In this document: positions 16,082 through 24,781 of the stretch, piece by piece
How the letters are laid out: the number at the start of each line of letters is the position of its first letter
Numbering within the stretch: position 1 is the first letter of the stretch
From: UBA4582 sp047630175
GTDB lineage: Bacteria > Pseudomonadota > Gammaproteobacteria > Pseudomonadales > Azotimanducaceae
Length of the DNA stretch: 25,523 nucleotides
Direction: 5' to 3'
NCBI GenBank assembly: GCA_047630175.1
Contig: JBLHVI010000044.1
Span: 1 to 25,523 of the forward strand
Translations under genes and position numbers: made by a program
The notes under the pieces: generated by a model
Databases searched by the model: none
Told to the model about the DNA's origin: nothing
What the model saw: the letters and a program-made list of their open reading frames with translations, nothing else

Positions 16082-17361
16082 GAGGTTTCCGTATCCGGGT
16101 TCGGGTCGTCATTGCCTAGTTGATACAGGTCTTCAACGGCAGTGAGCATATCCCGGCGACCCTCAGCACTGGCTTGTTTGAGTTGTACGCTGGGGGTATG
16201 AATGATTTTGTTAGTCAGCTGGTTTGCTAGACCGTTAAGGACAGCCTCGGGGGCATCACCTTTCTTAAGCCGCAGCAGGGCTTTCTCAAGCTCTGTGCGT
16301 TTGATGGATTCGTGGCGTTGACGGAAACGCTTTAACGTACTGACCGCTTGTCGTGAACGATGCTGTTGTTGAAATTCGAGTACCGCCTGTTCAACGATCA
16401 CCTCGGCCTCAAGCGCAGCGGCGCGGCGACTGCCTAGGTTAGCTGAAATAATTTCTTGTAAATCGTCGACGCTGTACAAGTACACATCACTGAGGTCATC
16501 CACCTCGGGTTCGATATCACGGGGCACGGCGAGATCGACCATGAAAATGGGCTTGTGGCGCCGCAGTTTAAGCGCCCGTTCCGTTGTGCCCTTACCCAGC
16601 ACGGGGAGTTCGCTGCCAGTGGCAGAGATGACGATATCCGCTTGCACGAGTTGGTGGGGGATATCGCTGAGCTCCGTGGCTGTTGCGTTCAAGGCCTCGG
16701 CGAGGCGCTCAGCGTTGGCCAGCGTCCGATTGGCAATCACCAGCTGTTTGATCCCAGCGTTATTTAGGTGCCGACCCACCAGCTCGATGGTTTCCCCGGC
16801 GCCAATAAGTAACGCATTGCAGGTTTTAAGATCAGCAAATAGCTGGGATGCTAATACAACTGCTGTTGAGGCAATAGACACGGGGTTCTGACCGATGGCG
16901 GTGGTGGAGCGTATGCGCTTGGCGACTCGGTAGGTGTTCTGACACAGCTGGTTGAGTTCGGCGCCCATCGAATGGTGCGTCTGGGCTAGCTGAAAGCAGT
17001 CTTTCATTTGGCCTAGAATCTGTGACTCACCGAGCACCATGGAGTCTAACCCTGCAGCTACCCGCATCAGATGCTTGACTGAGCTGTGGCCCCAGTAAGT
17101 ATAAACGCTATCAGTGAGCACGTTAGTGGCGACTTGGTGATAGTTGGCCAGCCAGTCGATGATGCTGGCTGGCTCATTGTGCTTATGCACGGCATAGATC
17201 TCTGTGCGATTGCAGGTCGACAGGATCGCCAGTTCCTGTAGCCCAGCCGTCGACCGCAAGGCCGTCAAGGCGTCAGCCAGCTGTTCGCTACTAAAGGCAA
17301 TTTTCTCACGCAGGGCAATAGGTGCCGTGGTGTGATTGATGCCGACAATCAATAAATCCAT
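16078..17361 (-). CDS. hemA: Glutamyl-tRNA reductase
   Basis: Reduces glutamyl-tRNA(Glu) with NADPH to glutamate-1-semialdehyde, the first committed step of C5-pathway haem synthesis. The 427-residue protein shows the catalytic cysteine C50 in LSTCNRTEIY, the NADPH-binding domain after about residue 185 (LLIGAGETIELV) and a C-terminal helical dimerisation domain. It heads the hemA-prfA-prmC-moeB operon, with all junctions overlapping or touching. Promoter sequences are discussed with the upstream region. Confidence 0.98.
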   Translation of the reverse strand: MDLLIVGINHTTAPIALREKIAFSSEQLADALTALRSTAGLQELAILSTCNRTEIYAVHKHNEPASIIDWLANYHQVATNVLTDSVYTYWGHSSVKHLMRVAAGLDSMVLGESQILGQMKDCFQLAQTHHSMGAELNQLCQNTYRVAKRIRSTTAIGQNPVSIASTAVVLASQLFADLKTCNALLIGAGETIELVGRHLNNAGIKQLVIANRTLANAERLAEALNATATELSDIPHQLVQADIVISATGSELPVLGKGTTERALKLRRHKPIFMVDLAVPRDIEPEVDDLSDVYLYSVDDLQEIISANLGSRRAAALEAEVIVEQAVLEFQQQHRSRQAVSTLKRFRQRHESIKRTELEKALLRLKKGDAPEAVLNGLANQLTNKIIHTPSVQLKQASAEGRRDMLTAVEDLYQLGNDDPNPDTETS

Positions 17362-17720
17362 GGGTTGTTAGCCAATCTCTTGTCGTCATACCGCAGGTAA
17401 TGCGCGGCAGTGTCCACAGGTCCCGCTCAATTCTGTCAAAAATGGGAGCTGGCAGGCTGCTGCAAAATGAACCTAGCGCGCTGTATACGGACTAGATAAT
17501 CTGTCAAAGTGGTCAATTCGCCGCCCATTGTACGTTGGTTACCCGATCGAATATAGGTATTGTAACGACAGGGAACGGAACAATGTGTATTTCGTGATGT
17601 CCCATGATATCCCTCGCTGTATTCAGTGTGGCCTTCAATCATTGTTTTCAGAGACAGTGCGCACCGAATCCTAGAACCTTTCGTAGAACTTGAGCAGACT
17701 AACTAGCAGAGCATTGAGCC
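17362..17720. other. Divergent intergenic region, hemA / TPR lipoprotein
   Basis: 359 bases with no supported gene that must hold promoters for both directions. On the minus strand (towards hemA) there are two perfect TTGACA hexamers, at 17434-17439 and 17502-17507. For the second, TATACA lies 14 bases downstream and TACAGC 16 bases downstream, neither a good -10 at ideal spacing; for the first, the -10 at 17 bases is poor. On the plus strand TATAGG or TATTGT near 17555-17570 are weak -10 candidates. No hairpin or repeat stands out. Confidence 0.45.
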
Positions 17721-19487
17721 TTGGATAAATCGATTGTAAATAACGCCTCTTGGATGTTTCGGCATCTGGTTTTGTGGGTGTGCCTGGCAGTCCTAACCGG
17801 CTGTGTCAGTACTAAACCGCAAGAAAAGGCACCTGCCGCTGTTGTGACGGCCGCACCTCAAGCTTCGACTGAAGCGGTTGTGGAACCAGAGCCTGACTAC
17901 CCCGTTAGGAATTTTGAGAAAGATGAGCTCTATCAACTGCTCGTAGCAGAGATGGCCGGCTATAGAAATGACTTTGGCCTGGCGTTGGATAAGTATGCGG
18001 AAATGGCCATTGAAACCCGCGACCCCGGCGTAGCTGCGCGTGCGACACGATTGGCGGCGTTTCTTAAAAACGACGCTGTGACCCTGCAGTCGGCACAGAT
18101 TTGGGTCGACGTTGAGCCAGGCAACTCGGATGCTCAGCGCCACAGCGCCAATCAATTGATCAAGAGCGGCGATCTTGAAGCCGCCATTGTGCACATGGCA
18201 GCCATCAGGGAGATGGGCGGACCGGCTAATTTCGACATATTTGCTTATCATTCCAATGAGCTTGATGTTGAAGGCCGTGCCGGTCTTTTAGCCGCGATTG
18301 AAACGATGTTGCAAACCTATCCGGGTGACCCACAATTGCGTTTCTCGCAGGCTGTGCTGTTGGAGCAGAGCGATCGCCTTGATGAGGCGTTGGTTATAAC
18401 GGGAGATCTGTTGGCTGACGCGCAAAGTGTCAATGTCATCATCCTCAGGGTCAATCTGCTAAAGCGCCTGCAGAGCAACGAGGCGGCGGTTGATTACCTA
18501 GGCGAGCAACTTGCTGTAGATGGAGAGAATAGACGTCTGCGACTGATCTATGCGCGGTTATTATTCGAGGTTGATCGGCTTGATGATTCGCGCTTGCAGT
18601 ATGAAGCGATTTTGCAGCAGTCGCCGACAGACGGCGATATTCTTTTTGCCTTAGCGCTGATCGCTCTTGAGCAACAAAATAATGCCCTAGCAGAAGACTA
18701 CCTGCAGCTTATGGTTCGCTGGCGTCGGCGTGCGGGTGAAGCGCATTTCTATTTGGGCAATATCGCAGAGCAGCGCGGCGATGCGGTGACGGCGATTAAG
18801 GAGTACCGTCAGGCAGGCCAAGGTTATGAATACCTGCCTTCTCAGGCGCGTATTGCGACGTTGTTGATGGAGCAAGGTCGACTTTATGATGCCAGTCGCT
18901 ACCTCGCGAATGAGCGCGTCAAGTATCCCGTACACCGCGATCAGCTGATCATAGTCGAAGCTCAGTTGCTAAGTACTCGTGGTATGGAGGAAGCATTATT
19001 TACTTTGCTGGATAACAGTCTTGAGGCAGCGCCGGAAAATATTGATTTGCTTTATTTCCGCGGTATGTCCGGAGAACGGTTTGGCAGTCTGGATATTCTT
19101 GAACGTGACTTCAGGCGTATTATCGAGATTGACCCAGAAAATTCTGAAGCCATGAACGCCCTTGGCTATACCCTAGCTGACAAAACTGATCGCTATGCTG
19201 AAGCGCAGGTTTTGATAGAGCGTGCGCTCGCAATCAAGCCAGATGAGGCCGCTTACATCGATAGTATTGGCTGGGTTGAGTATCGACTGGAGAACTATGA
19301 AGCAGCGATAAAGCACCTGCGCCGTGCGCTGTCGTTATTTAATAACGATGAGGTGGCAGCCCATCTGGGTGAAGTCTTATGGGTTAGTGGCGAAGAGGAA
19401 GAGGCACGCGAGGTGTGGAACAAGGCACTGGAGGTGGCCCCTGAGAGTGATATTCTGCTGCGGGTGATCGAGCAATTTACGCAGTAG
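17721..19487 (+). CDS. Tetratricopeptide-repeat outer-membrane lipoprotein
   Basis: A 588-residue lipoprotein with many TPR helices. The signal sequence FRHLVLWVCLAVLTGC ends in a perfect lipobox (LTGC, cysteine 28 by the TTG start). TPR-like pairs run along most of the protein; the clearest are EAMNALGYTLADK, AYIDSIGWVEYRLENYEAAI and AHLGEVLWVSGEEEEAREVW near the C-terminus. The role is not established; the same type of gene stands between hemA and lolB in Pseudomonas. The start is uncertain: TTG at 17721 has a weak GAG upstream, and ATG at 17754 (codon 12) gives a tidier signal peptide but no Shine-Dalgarno. It overlaps the proposed lolB start. Confidence 0.93.
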   Translation: MDKSIVNNASWMFRHLVLWVCLAVLTGCVSTKPQEKAPAAVVTAAPQASTEAVVEPEPDYPVRNFEKDELYQLLVAEMAGYRNDFGLALDKYAEMAIETRDPGVAARATRLAAFLKNDAVTLQSAQIWVDVEPGNSDAQRHSANQLIKSGDLEAAIVHMAAIREMGGPANFDIFAYHSNELDVEGRAGLLAAIETMLQTYPGDPQLRFSQAVLLEQSDRLDEALVITGDLLADAQSVNVIILRVNLLKRLQSNEAAVDYLGEQLAVDGENRRLRLIYARLLFEVDRLDDSRLQYEAILQQSPTDGDILFALALIALEQQNNALAEDYLQLMVRWRRRAGEAHFYLGNIAEQRGDAVTAIKEYRQAGQGYEYLPSQARIATLLMEQGRLYDASRYLANERVKYPVHRDQLIIVEAQLLSTRGMEEALFTLLDNSLEAAPENIDLLYFRGMSGERFGSLDILERDFRRIIEIDPENSEAMNALGYTLADKTDRYAEAQVLIERALAIKPDEAAYIDSIGWVEYRLENYEAAIKHLRRALSLFNNDEVAAHLGEVLWVSGEEEEAREVWNKALEVAPESDILLRVIEQFTQ

Positions 19488-20035
19488 CCCCTATCGCGTT
19501 CGCGCGTCATGTCATACTGCTGATAGGGCTGGCGGTAGCCTTGAGCGGCTGCATGACTCGCCCAGCGACAGGGCTGCCAACGACGCGTCTGAGTGACGCA
19601 AGCCAATGGCGTCTGCAAGGCAAGTTAGGTGTAAAGGCTGAGTCTACCAGTGGTAATCTGAGCATTACGTGGTCACAAATCGATGATGCTTATAACATTC
19701 GTCTGTATGGTCCGTTAGGGATTTCTGTCGCCGAAATTACGGGTAATGCCTCGAACGCGACGCTGGACCTTCCAGATGGCCCGCCCTTGCGGGCTGCCTC
19801 GCCGGAGATGCTGGTGCAACACGCATTGGGTTATCCCTTCCCCGTGTCGCCCATGCGTTATTGGGTGCGTGGTATGCCAGCCCCGGATGAGGTCTTTGAC
19901 GCTACAGCAGATGGGTTTCGACAATTTGGTTGGCACGTAGCGATTTTGCGCCGCGACGCGCGGGGGCCAGTGAAGATTCGCATTCAACGACCCGAAGTAC
20001 GACTATTGCTGGTGGTGAAAAATTGGCGCTATTAA
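19475..20035 (+). CDS. lolB: Outer-membrane lipoprotein LolB (non-canonical start)
   Basis: Accepts lipoproteins from the periplasmic carrier LolA and inserts them in the outer membrane. The mature part resembles LolB: WRLQGKLGVKAES, NIRLYGPLGISVAEI, ASPEMLVQHALG, YWVRGMPAP and the C-terminal IRIQRPEVRLLLVVKNW. Upstream, in frame, lies a full lipoprotein signal, ARHVILLIGLAVALSGC, but the open frame from the stop at 19448 contains no ATG, GTG or TTG before the TTG at 19541, which is only three codons from the cysteine and would delete the signal. The best candidate is ATT at 19475, five bases after GGTGATC (19463-19469), an exact match to the anti-Shine-Dalgarno complement; cysteine would be residue 26 and the protein 186 residues. 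A sequencing error is the alternative. Confidence 0.88.
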   Translation: MYAVAPIAFARHVILLIGLAVALSGCMTRPATGLPTTRLSDASQWRLQGKLGVKAESTSGNLSITWSQIDDAYNIRLYGPLGISVAEITGNASNATLDLPDGPPLRAASPEMLVQHALGYPFPVSPMRYWVRGMPAPDEVFDATADGFRQFGWHVAILRRDARGPVKIRIQRPEVRLLLVVKNWRY

Positions 20036-20874
20036 CAACATTACAACTGTCTGCGCCGTGCAAACTAAATCTTTGCCTGAACATTACCGGGCAGCGCGCA
20101 GATGGGTACCATGTGCTGCAGACGGCGTTCCAGCTACTAGATTTCTGTGATCAGTTGACCTTCAGTGCGGCCCCTGCCCTGCAGGTGAGCGCACTTGCCG
20201 GCGTCAAGTCTGCTGATAATTTGGTGTATCGGGCGGCCCGACTGTTGGCTGAGCACACAGGTTGTGAGCAAGGTGTAGATATTCAGCTGCACAAACAGGT
20301 GCCCTCAGGTGCAGGTCTTGGCGGCGGTAGTTCCGATGCGGCAACCACGTTGGTAGGTCTTAACTATTTTTGGCAGACAGGTTTGAGCTTGGCCGAGTTG
20401 GCGACACTGGGGCTGTCGCTAGGTGCTGATGTGCCGGTTTTCGTTCACGGTCAATCTGCATGGGCAGAGGGCGTGGGTGAGCAATTACAGCCTCTGAGCC
20501 TGCCGTCACGGACTTATGTCGTGATTCAGCCCAACTGCCAGATATCAACCCGTGAAATCTTTTTGCATCCGGGTTTGACACGGCACTCAAGTCCGATCAC
20601 AATAGCGCGCTTTTTAGAGGTAGGTGGAAGCAACGATTGCGAAGCAATTGTTCGAACGCTCTACCCTAAAGTTGATGCAGCCGTACGATGGTTAAGTCGT
20701 TGGGGCCTTGCTAGAATGACCGGCACAGGTTCTTGTGTGTACGTTGAAGTGGAGGACAAGGCAGAGGCGCAGGCAGTACTCGCCGAAAAGCCTGTCGAAT
20801 GGTTTGGGTTTAGCGCCCAAGGCATTAACACCTCGGCACTGCATGCCCAGCTAAACAAGCTGGACCACCGGTAG
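20023..20874 (+). CDS. ispE: 4-diphosphocytidyl-2-C-methyl-D-erythritol kinase
   Basis: GHMP kinase of the non-mevalonate isoprenoid pathway that phosphorylates CDP-methylerythritol; isoprenoids from it also supply undecaprenyl carrier. From TTG at 20023 the protein has 283 residues, the E. coli length, and begins just before APCKLNLCLNITGQRADGYH. The ATP-binding glycine-rich loop is PSGAGLGGGSSDAA (94-107) and D136 in GADVPVF matches the catalytic aspartate. GGTGGTGA at 20011-20018 is an excellent Shine-Dalgarno sequence four bases before the TTG. The start overlaps the end of lolB by 13 bases; an upstream in-frame start at 19930 is inside lolB. Confidence 0.96.
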   Translation: MALLTTLQLSAPCKLNLCLNITGQRADGYHVLQTAFQLLDFCDQLTFSAAPALQVSALAGVKSADNLVYRAARLLAEHTGCEQGVDIQLHKQVPSGAGLGGGSSDAATTLVGLNYFWQTGLSLAELATLGLSLGADVPVFVHGQSAWAEGVGEQLQPLSLPSRTYVVIQPNCQISTREIFLHPGLTRHSSPITIARFLEVGGSNDCEAIVRTLYPKVDAAVRWLSRWGLARMTGTGSCVYVEVEDKAEAQAVLAEKPVEWFGFSAQGINTSALHAQLNKLDHR

Positions 20875-20925
20875 ACGGTTATTTAGTAGCATCAAACGAC
20901 GAGTGAATTGTCGTAACGCAGAGAT

Positions 20926-21001
20926 TGGGGTGTCGCCAAGTTGGTAAGGCACAAGGTTTTGATCCTTGCATGCGCAGGTTCGAGTCCTGCCACCCCAGCC
21001 A
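20926..21001 (+). tRNA. tRNA-Gln (anticodon TTG)
   Basis: A complete 76-base cloverleaf with encoded CCA. Acceptor stem TGGGGTG pairs with CACCCCA, the anticodon arm is CAAGG-TTTTGAT-CCTTG with anticodon TTG, and the T-arm is GCAGG-TTCGAGT-CCTGC. Discriminator base G73. The sequence is close to E. coli tRNA-Gln. It lies between ispE and prs; a small hairpin (ACGAC / GTCGT, 20896-20914) precedes it and no clear promoter was found. Confidence 0.98.
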
Positions 21002-21071
21002 TTTTTAAGCTAGTCAGTTGTTTGCTGACATTAGTGTAGATTCTGAAAGTCCTTAATCCCGGATAATCATC

Positions 21072-22040
21072 GTGGCAGAACTGAAGATCTTTACGGGCAA
21101 TGCGCATCCTGAGCTGGCGACCCGGGTGGTGGACAGGCTTCGAATGGAGCTGGGACGCGCAGATGTGGGTCGGTTTAGTGACGGCGAAGTGGCCGTTGAG
21201 ATTCAAGAAAACGTGCGCGGTAAAGATGTGTTTATTCTCCAGCCTACCTGCTCGCCCACCAATGATAACTTGATGGAACTGATCATCATGGCCGATTGCC
21301 TGCATCGTGCCTCGGCGCAGCGCATCACAGCAGTTGTGCCTTATTTTGGCTATGCCAGACAGGACCGTCGGTCGCGCTCAGCCAGAGTGCCGATTACCGC
21401 AAAAGTCGTTGCCGATATGCTCGGCACCGCGGGCATTGACCGGCTCCTCACCATCGACCTTCATGCAGACCAGATACAGGGCTTTTTTGATATCCCCGTC
21501 GATAATATTTATGCGACCCCCGTATTGTTGGTTGATGTTGAGCGTCAAGGATATGAGAACCTAATGATCGTGTCGCCGGATGTCGGCGGCGTAGTGCGGG
21601 CGCGGGCTATGGCCAGGCAACTCGATGATGCGGACCTGGCGATTATTGACAAGCGTCGGCCCAAAGCTAACGAATCGGAAGTCATGCATATCATTGGTGA
21701 TGTGCGCGGCCGAACGTGTTTGCTGGTAGACGACATGGTAGATACCGCCGGCACCTTGTGTGCAGCGGCTAACGCCTTGAAAGCCAATGGCGCGCTAAAA
21801 GTTGTTGCCTACTGCACGCACGCAGTGTTGTCGGGTAATGCAATCAAGAACATTTCTGGGTCGAATATGGATGAGCTGGTCGTCACCGACACGATTCCGC
21901 TAGGACCCGAGGCGAAAGCCTGTAAGAAAATTCGCCAGTTAAGTATTGCTGACGAACTGGCCGAGTCGATTAGACGGGTCAGTAATGAAGAGTCGCTGAG
22001 CGCACTCTTCACTAAGAGAATTCAGCCCGCGTTGTTTTAG
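21072..22040 (+). CDS. prs: Ribose-phosphate pyrophosphokinase
   Basis: Makes 5-phosphoribosyl-1-pyrophosphate from ribose 5-phosphate and ATP, the precursor of purines, pyrimidines, histidine, tryptophan and NAD (so it links to nadD here). The 322-residue protein has GRFSDGEV (33-40), PYFGYARQDRR, the catalytic loop region KRRPKANES and the PRPP loop DDMVDTAGTL (220-229). Start is GTG at 21072, preceded by GGAT; the N-terminus AELKIFTGNAHPELA matches homologues. It follows the tRNA-Gln gene by 70 bases. Confidence 0.98.
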   Translation: MAELKIFTGNAHPELATRVVDRLRMELGRADVGRFSDGEVAVEIQENVRGKDVFILQPTCSPTNDNLMELIIMADCLHRASAQRITAVVPYFGYARQDRRSRSARVPITAKVVADMLGTAGIDRLLTIDLHADQIQGFFDIPVDNIYATPVLLVDVERQGYENLMIVSPDVGGVVRARAMARQLDDADLAIIDKRRPKANESEVMHIIGDVRGRTCLLVDDMVDTAGTLCAAANALKANGALKVVAYCTHAVLSGNAIKNISGSNMDELVVTDTIPLGPEAKACKKIRQLSIADELAESIRRVSNEESLSALFTKRIQPALF

Positions 22041-22168
22041 CCCTAGCCGGTTTTTAGGTGGCAAGGCAGGCAAGCGGGGTGACTTAAGTCCCAATGATGG
22101 GAAATTGATAAAACGCCAGATGGTTACGGTCGCGGTAATCTCTGGTTCGTTTTTTAGGAGAGCAGAAC

Positions 22169-22825
22169 ATGTCATTAGAATTTGAATTGAACGTAGAACC
22201 ACGAGCTGACTTGGGGAAAGGTGCGAGCCGCCGCCTACGTCGCTTAGGCGATATGGTCCCTGCCGTTATTTATGGCGGGGGCGTAGAGCCTGTGTCAATC
22301 ACGATATCACACAAGGATATCCACAGGGCTTGCGAAAATGAGGCCTTTTTTGCCCACATCGTCAAGATCAATACGAAAGGCGGTGGTGTTGATAATGTTA
22401 TTATAAAAGACCTGCAGCGCCACCCCGCGAAAGACCGCATCATGCATGCTGACTTTTTACGCGTTCGTATGGACCAGGAAATCACCGTTGATGTACCGTT
22501 GCACTTCATCAACGAAAGCTCTTCAGTGGGTGTTAAGCGTGATGGCGGCATGGTGTCGCACGTTATGTCATCGCTTGAGGTCTCGTGTTTACCTGCTGAT
22601 CTGCCTGAGTACATTGAGATTGACGTGTCGGCGCTCGCATTAGGCGATTCTATCCACATGGATGAGGTCAAATTACCAGCTGGTGTGACTATCCCTGCAC
22701 TGGGCCTTGGCGATGATCATAACCACGTTGTAGTGTCTATCAATGCTTCTCGTGCGACGATTGAAAGCAACGATGAAGGTGAAGATTCAGCAGCAGACAA
22801 GCCAGCAGACAAGCCTGAAGACTAG
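22169..22825 (+). CDS. rplY: Large ribosomal subunit protein bL25 (CTC type)
   Basis: Binds 5S rRNA in the central protuberance. The 218 residues comprise the N-terminal 5S-binding domain (to about residue 95, with GKGASRRLRR and PAVIYGGG) and the extra C-terminal TL5/CTC beta domain (DVPLHFINES to VVVSINASR) absent from the 94-residue E. coli protein. The last 20 residues form an acidic tail with a repeated ADKP, encoded by a 12-base direct repeat at 22792-22815. Shine-Dalgarno AGGAGA is well placed. Directly upstream of pth, as usual. Confidence 0.97.
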   Translation: MSLEFELNVEPRADLGKGASRRLRRLGDMVPAVIYGGGVEPVSITISHKDIHRACENEAFFAHIVKINTKGGGVDNVIIKDLQRHPAKDRIMHADFLRVRMDQEITVDVPLHFINESSSVGVKRDGGMVSHVMSSLEVSCLPADLPEYIEIDVSALALGDSIHMDEVKLPAGVTIPALGLGDDHNHVVVSINASRATIESNDEGEDSAADKPADKPED

Positions 22826-22864
22826 TATCTTCTCGTTTAGACTGGCTGATATTGAGCTGATTTG

Positions 22865-23455
22865 ATGAGTACACCATTGCGCCTCATTGTTGGTATTGGC
22901 AATCCCGGAGAGCAATACGCACGAACCCGACACAATGCAGGTGTTTGGTTCGTGTCCGCGCTTGCGGAGCGATTGGGTGCAAAGTTCAAGGAAGAAAAGA
23001 AATTCTTTGGACGAGTCGCTGTCGCCCACTTTGAACAGCAAGAGATTCGTTTGCTACTACCCAATACGTATATGAACGAAAGCGGCAAAGCCGTGGGCGC
23101 CATCGCGTATTTCTACAAAATCGAGCCCGAGCAGATAATGATTGCGCATGATGAAATAGACCTGCCGGCGGGGGCTATTCGTTTCAAGCAGGGTGGTGGT
23201 TTGGCGGGTCATAATGGTTTGCGGGATATTACGCGAGCCCTAGGTGGCAGTCAGGACTATAAACGCCTGAGAATAGGCGTTGGTCATCCTGGTACCAAGA
23301 ACGGGGTGAAGGGCCACGTATTGAAAACAGTCAGTCGCACCGACGAGGATGTGATCAATCGTTGTCTTGATGAAGCCTTATATTTTATGCCCGTTGCGGT
23401 CAAAGGTGATTGGGAACTGGCGATGAACGGCCTCAATGGCTTTATTGCCGACTAG
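22865..23455 (+). CDS. pth: Peptidyl-tRNA hydrolase
   Basis: Releases peptides from peptidyl-tRNAs that drop off the ribosome, recycling tRNA; essential in most bacteria. The 196-residue protein begins at ATG 22865 (an adjacent TTG at 22862 adds one residue). Family motifs: VGIGNPGEQY (9-18), the catalytic histidine H23 in TRHNAGVW, LPNTYMNESG, AHDEIDLPAG and GGGLAGHNGLRD. Between rplY and ychF, the standard order. Confidence 0.98.
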   Translation: MSTPLRLIVGIGNPGEQYARTRHNAGVWFVSALAERLGAKFKEEKKFFGRVAVAHFEQQEIRLLLPNTYMNESGKAVGAIAYFYKIEPEQIMIAHDEIDLPAGAIRFKQGGGLAGHNGLRDITRALGGSQDYKRLRIGVGHPGTKNGVKGHVLKTVSRTDEDVINRCLDEALYFMPVAVKGDWELAMNGLNGFIAD

Positions 23456-23518
23456 GCGCTGATGCGTCGGGTCACGCCGGAATGGCGATGACCACTTATT
23501 GTTAACAAGGATTAACCC

Positions 23519-24610
23519 ATGGGATTTAACTGCGGCATTGTTGGTCTACCCAATGTAGGTAAATCGACGCTATTTAATGCGTTGACTAAAGCCAGCGTGG
23601 GTGCGGAAAACTTTCCCTTCTGCACGATCGAACCTAATTCCGGGGTGGTTCCGATGCCAGATCCGCGCCTGGATAAGCTCGCGGAAATTGTTAAACCTCA
23701 GCGAGTTGTGCCCACCAGTATGGAGTTTGTAGACATTGCTGGTTTGGTGGCAGGTGCCTCAAAAGGCGAGGGCTTGGGTAACAAATTTCTGGCCAATATT
23801 CGTGAAACCGACGCCATTGCTCATGTGGTTCGTTGTTTTGAAGATGAAAATGTGACTCACGTGGCTAACAGTGTTGATCCAGCGCGTGACATTGAGGTGA
23901 TCAATACAGAGCTGCAGCTGGCTGATCTCGATTCTGTTGATAAAGCGATTACACGCTTCAGCCGCACTATTAAAAGTGGTGATAAAGAAGCCATTAGTCG
24001 GGTAGCGTTTGCAGAGAGGCTGCAGGCCCATATCAACCAAGGTAATGCGGCCCGCACCTTTGCATTTACCGATGATGAGCAAGAGATCGTTCGTGAGTTA
24101 CACCTGCTGACGATGAAGCCCGTGTTGTATATCGCTAACGTTGATGAGGAAGGCTTCGAGAACAATCCGCTGCTCGACACAGTGATCGCTATTGCGGCCG
24201 CTGAGGGCGCCGAAGTCGTGTCAATATGTAACAAGTTGGAGGCTGAGATTGCCGAGCTTGAAGATGAAGAGAAAGTCGAGTTCCTAGCCGAGATGGGGAT
24301 GCAAGAGCCTGGTTTGGACCGGGTTATCCGTGCCGGTTACCGGTTGCTGGGGCTGCAAACGTATTTCACCGCCGGCGTAAAAGAGGTTCGCGCCTGGACA
24401 GTTCGCCAGAAAGCGACCGCGCCCCAAGCTGCTGCAGTGATTCACACGGATTTTGAGAAAGGCTTTATTCGTGCTGAAGTCACGGCTTATGATGATTTTG
24501 TCGCGTTCAATGGCGAGAATGGCGCGAAAGATGCTGGTAAATGGCGTCTTGAGGGCAAGGAATACATTGTTCAGGACGGCGATGTGGTGCATTTCCGGTT
24601 CAACGTCTAA
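23519..24610 (+). CDS. ychF: Redox-regulated ATPase YchF (OLA1 family)
   Basis: Obg-family P-loop protein that prefers ATP to GTP and interacts with the ribosome and stress response. The 363 residues have the Walker A GLPNVGKST (9-17), switch region DIAGLVAGASKGEGLGN, the altered G4 motif NVDE (instead of NKxD, which explains ATP preference), a coiled-coil insert and a C-terminal TGS domain ending RLEGKEYIVQDGDVVHFRFNV in two parts. AAGGA precedes the ATG by about eight bases. Confidence 0.98.
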   Translation: MGFNCGIVGLPNVGKSTLFNALTKASVGAENFPFCTIEPNSGVVPMPDPRLDKLAEIVKPQRVVPTSMEFVDIAGLVAGASKGEGLGNKFLANIRETDAIAHVVRCFEDENVTHVANSVDPARDIEVINTELQLADLDSVDKAITRFSRTIKSGDKEAISRVAFAERLQAHINQGNAARTFAFTDDEQEIVRELHLLTMKPVLYIANVDEEGFENNPLLDTVIAIAAAEGAEVVSICNKLEAEIAELEDEEKVEFLAEMGMQEPGLDRVIRAGYRLLGLQTYFTAGVKEVRAWTVRQKATAPQAAAVIHTDFEKGFIRAEVTAYDDFVAFNGENGAKDAGKWRLEGKEYIVQDGDVVHFRFNV

Positions 24611-24620
24611 CGCGACTCGG

Positions 24621-24699
24621 GCGCTGCAGTGACGCATCACGGCAGCGCTGATACTCCAGTGGTATATCCACTGAGACTCCTGTACGGCCGGCTCAGGAG
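24621..24699 (+). other. Three consecutive hairpins after ychF
   Basis: Hairpin 1 pairs GCGCTGC (24621-24627) with GCAGCGC (24642-24648) and has an inner GTGA/TCAC stem around CGCA. Hairpin 2 pairs CAGTGG (24657-24662) with CCACTG (24668-24673) around TATAT. Hairpin 3 pairs CTCCTG (24677-24682) with CAGGAG (24694-24699). None is followed by a T-run, so they are not classical terminators; they may protect the ychF 3' end, bind a protein or form a small RNA. Confidence 0.6.
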
Positions 24700-24781
24700 C
24701 CCGAGATAGCGTAAGTTGCCACCGGGCCGGCTGTTCGACACATGGATTTATTATTCACTGACTAGACTGGTATTTTTCAAC

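Noticed and set aside
19541..19543. TTG 19541 as lolB start
   Set aside because: It would leave only three residues before the lipobox cysteine and remove the signal peptide that the sequence still encodes.
20892..21305. Minus-strand 137-codon frame over tRNA-Gln and the start of prs
   Set aside because: It includes the antisense of the tRNA (VAGLEPAHARIKTL...), a well-known spurious translation of tRNA genes.
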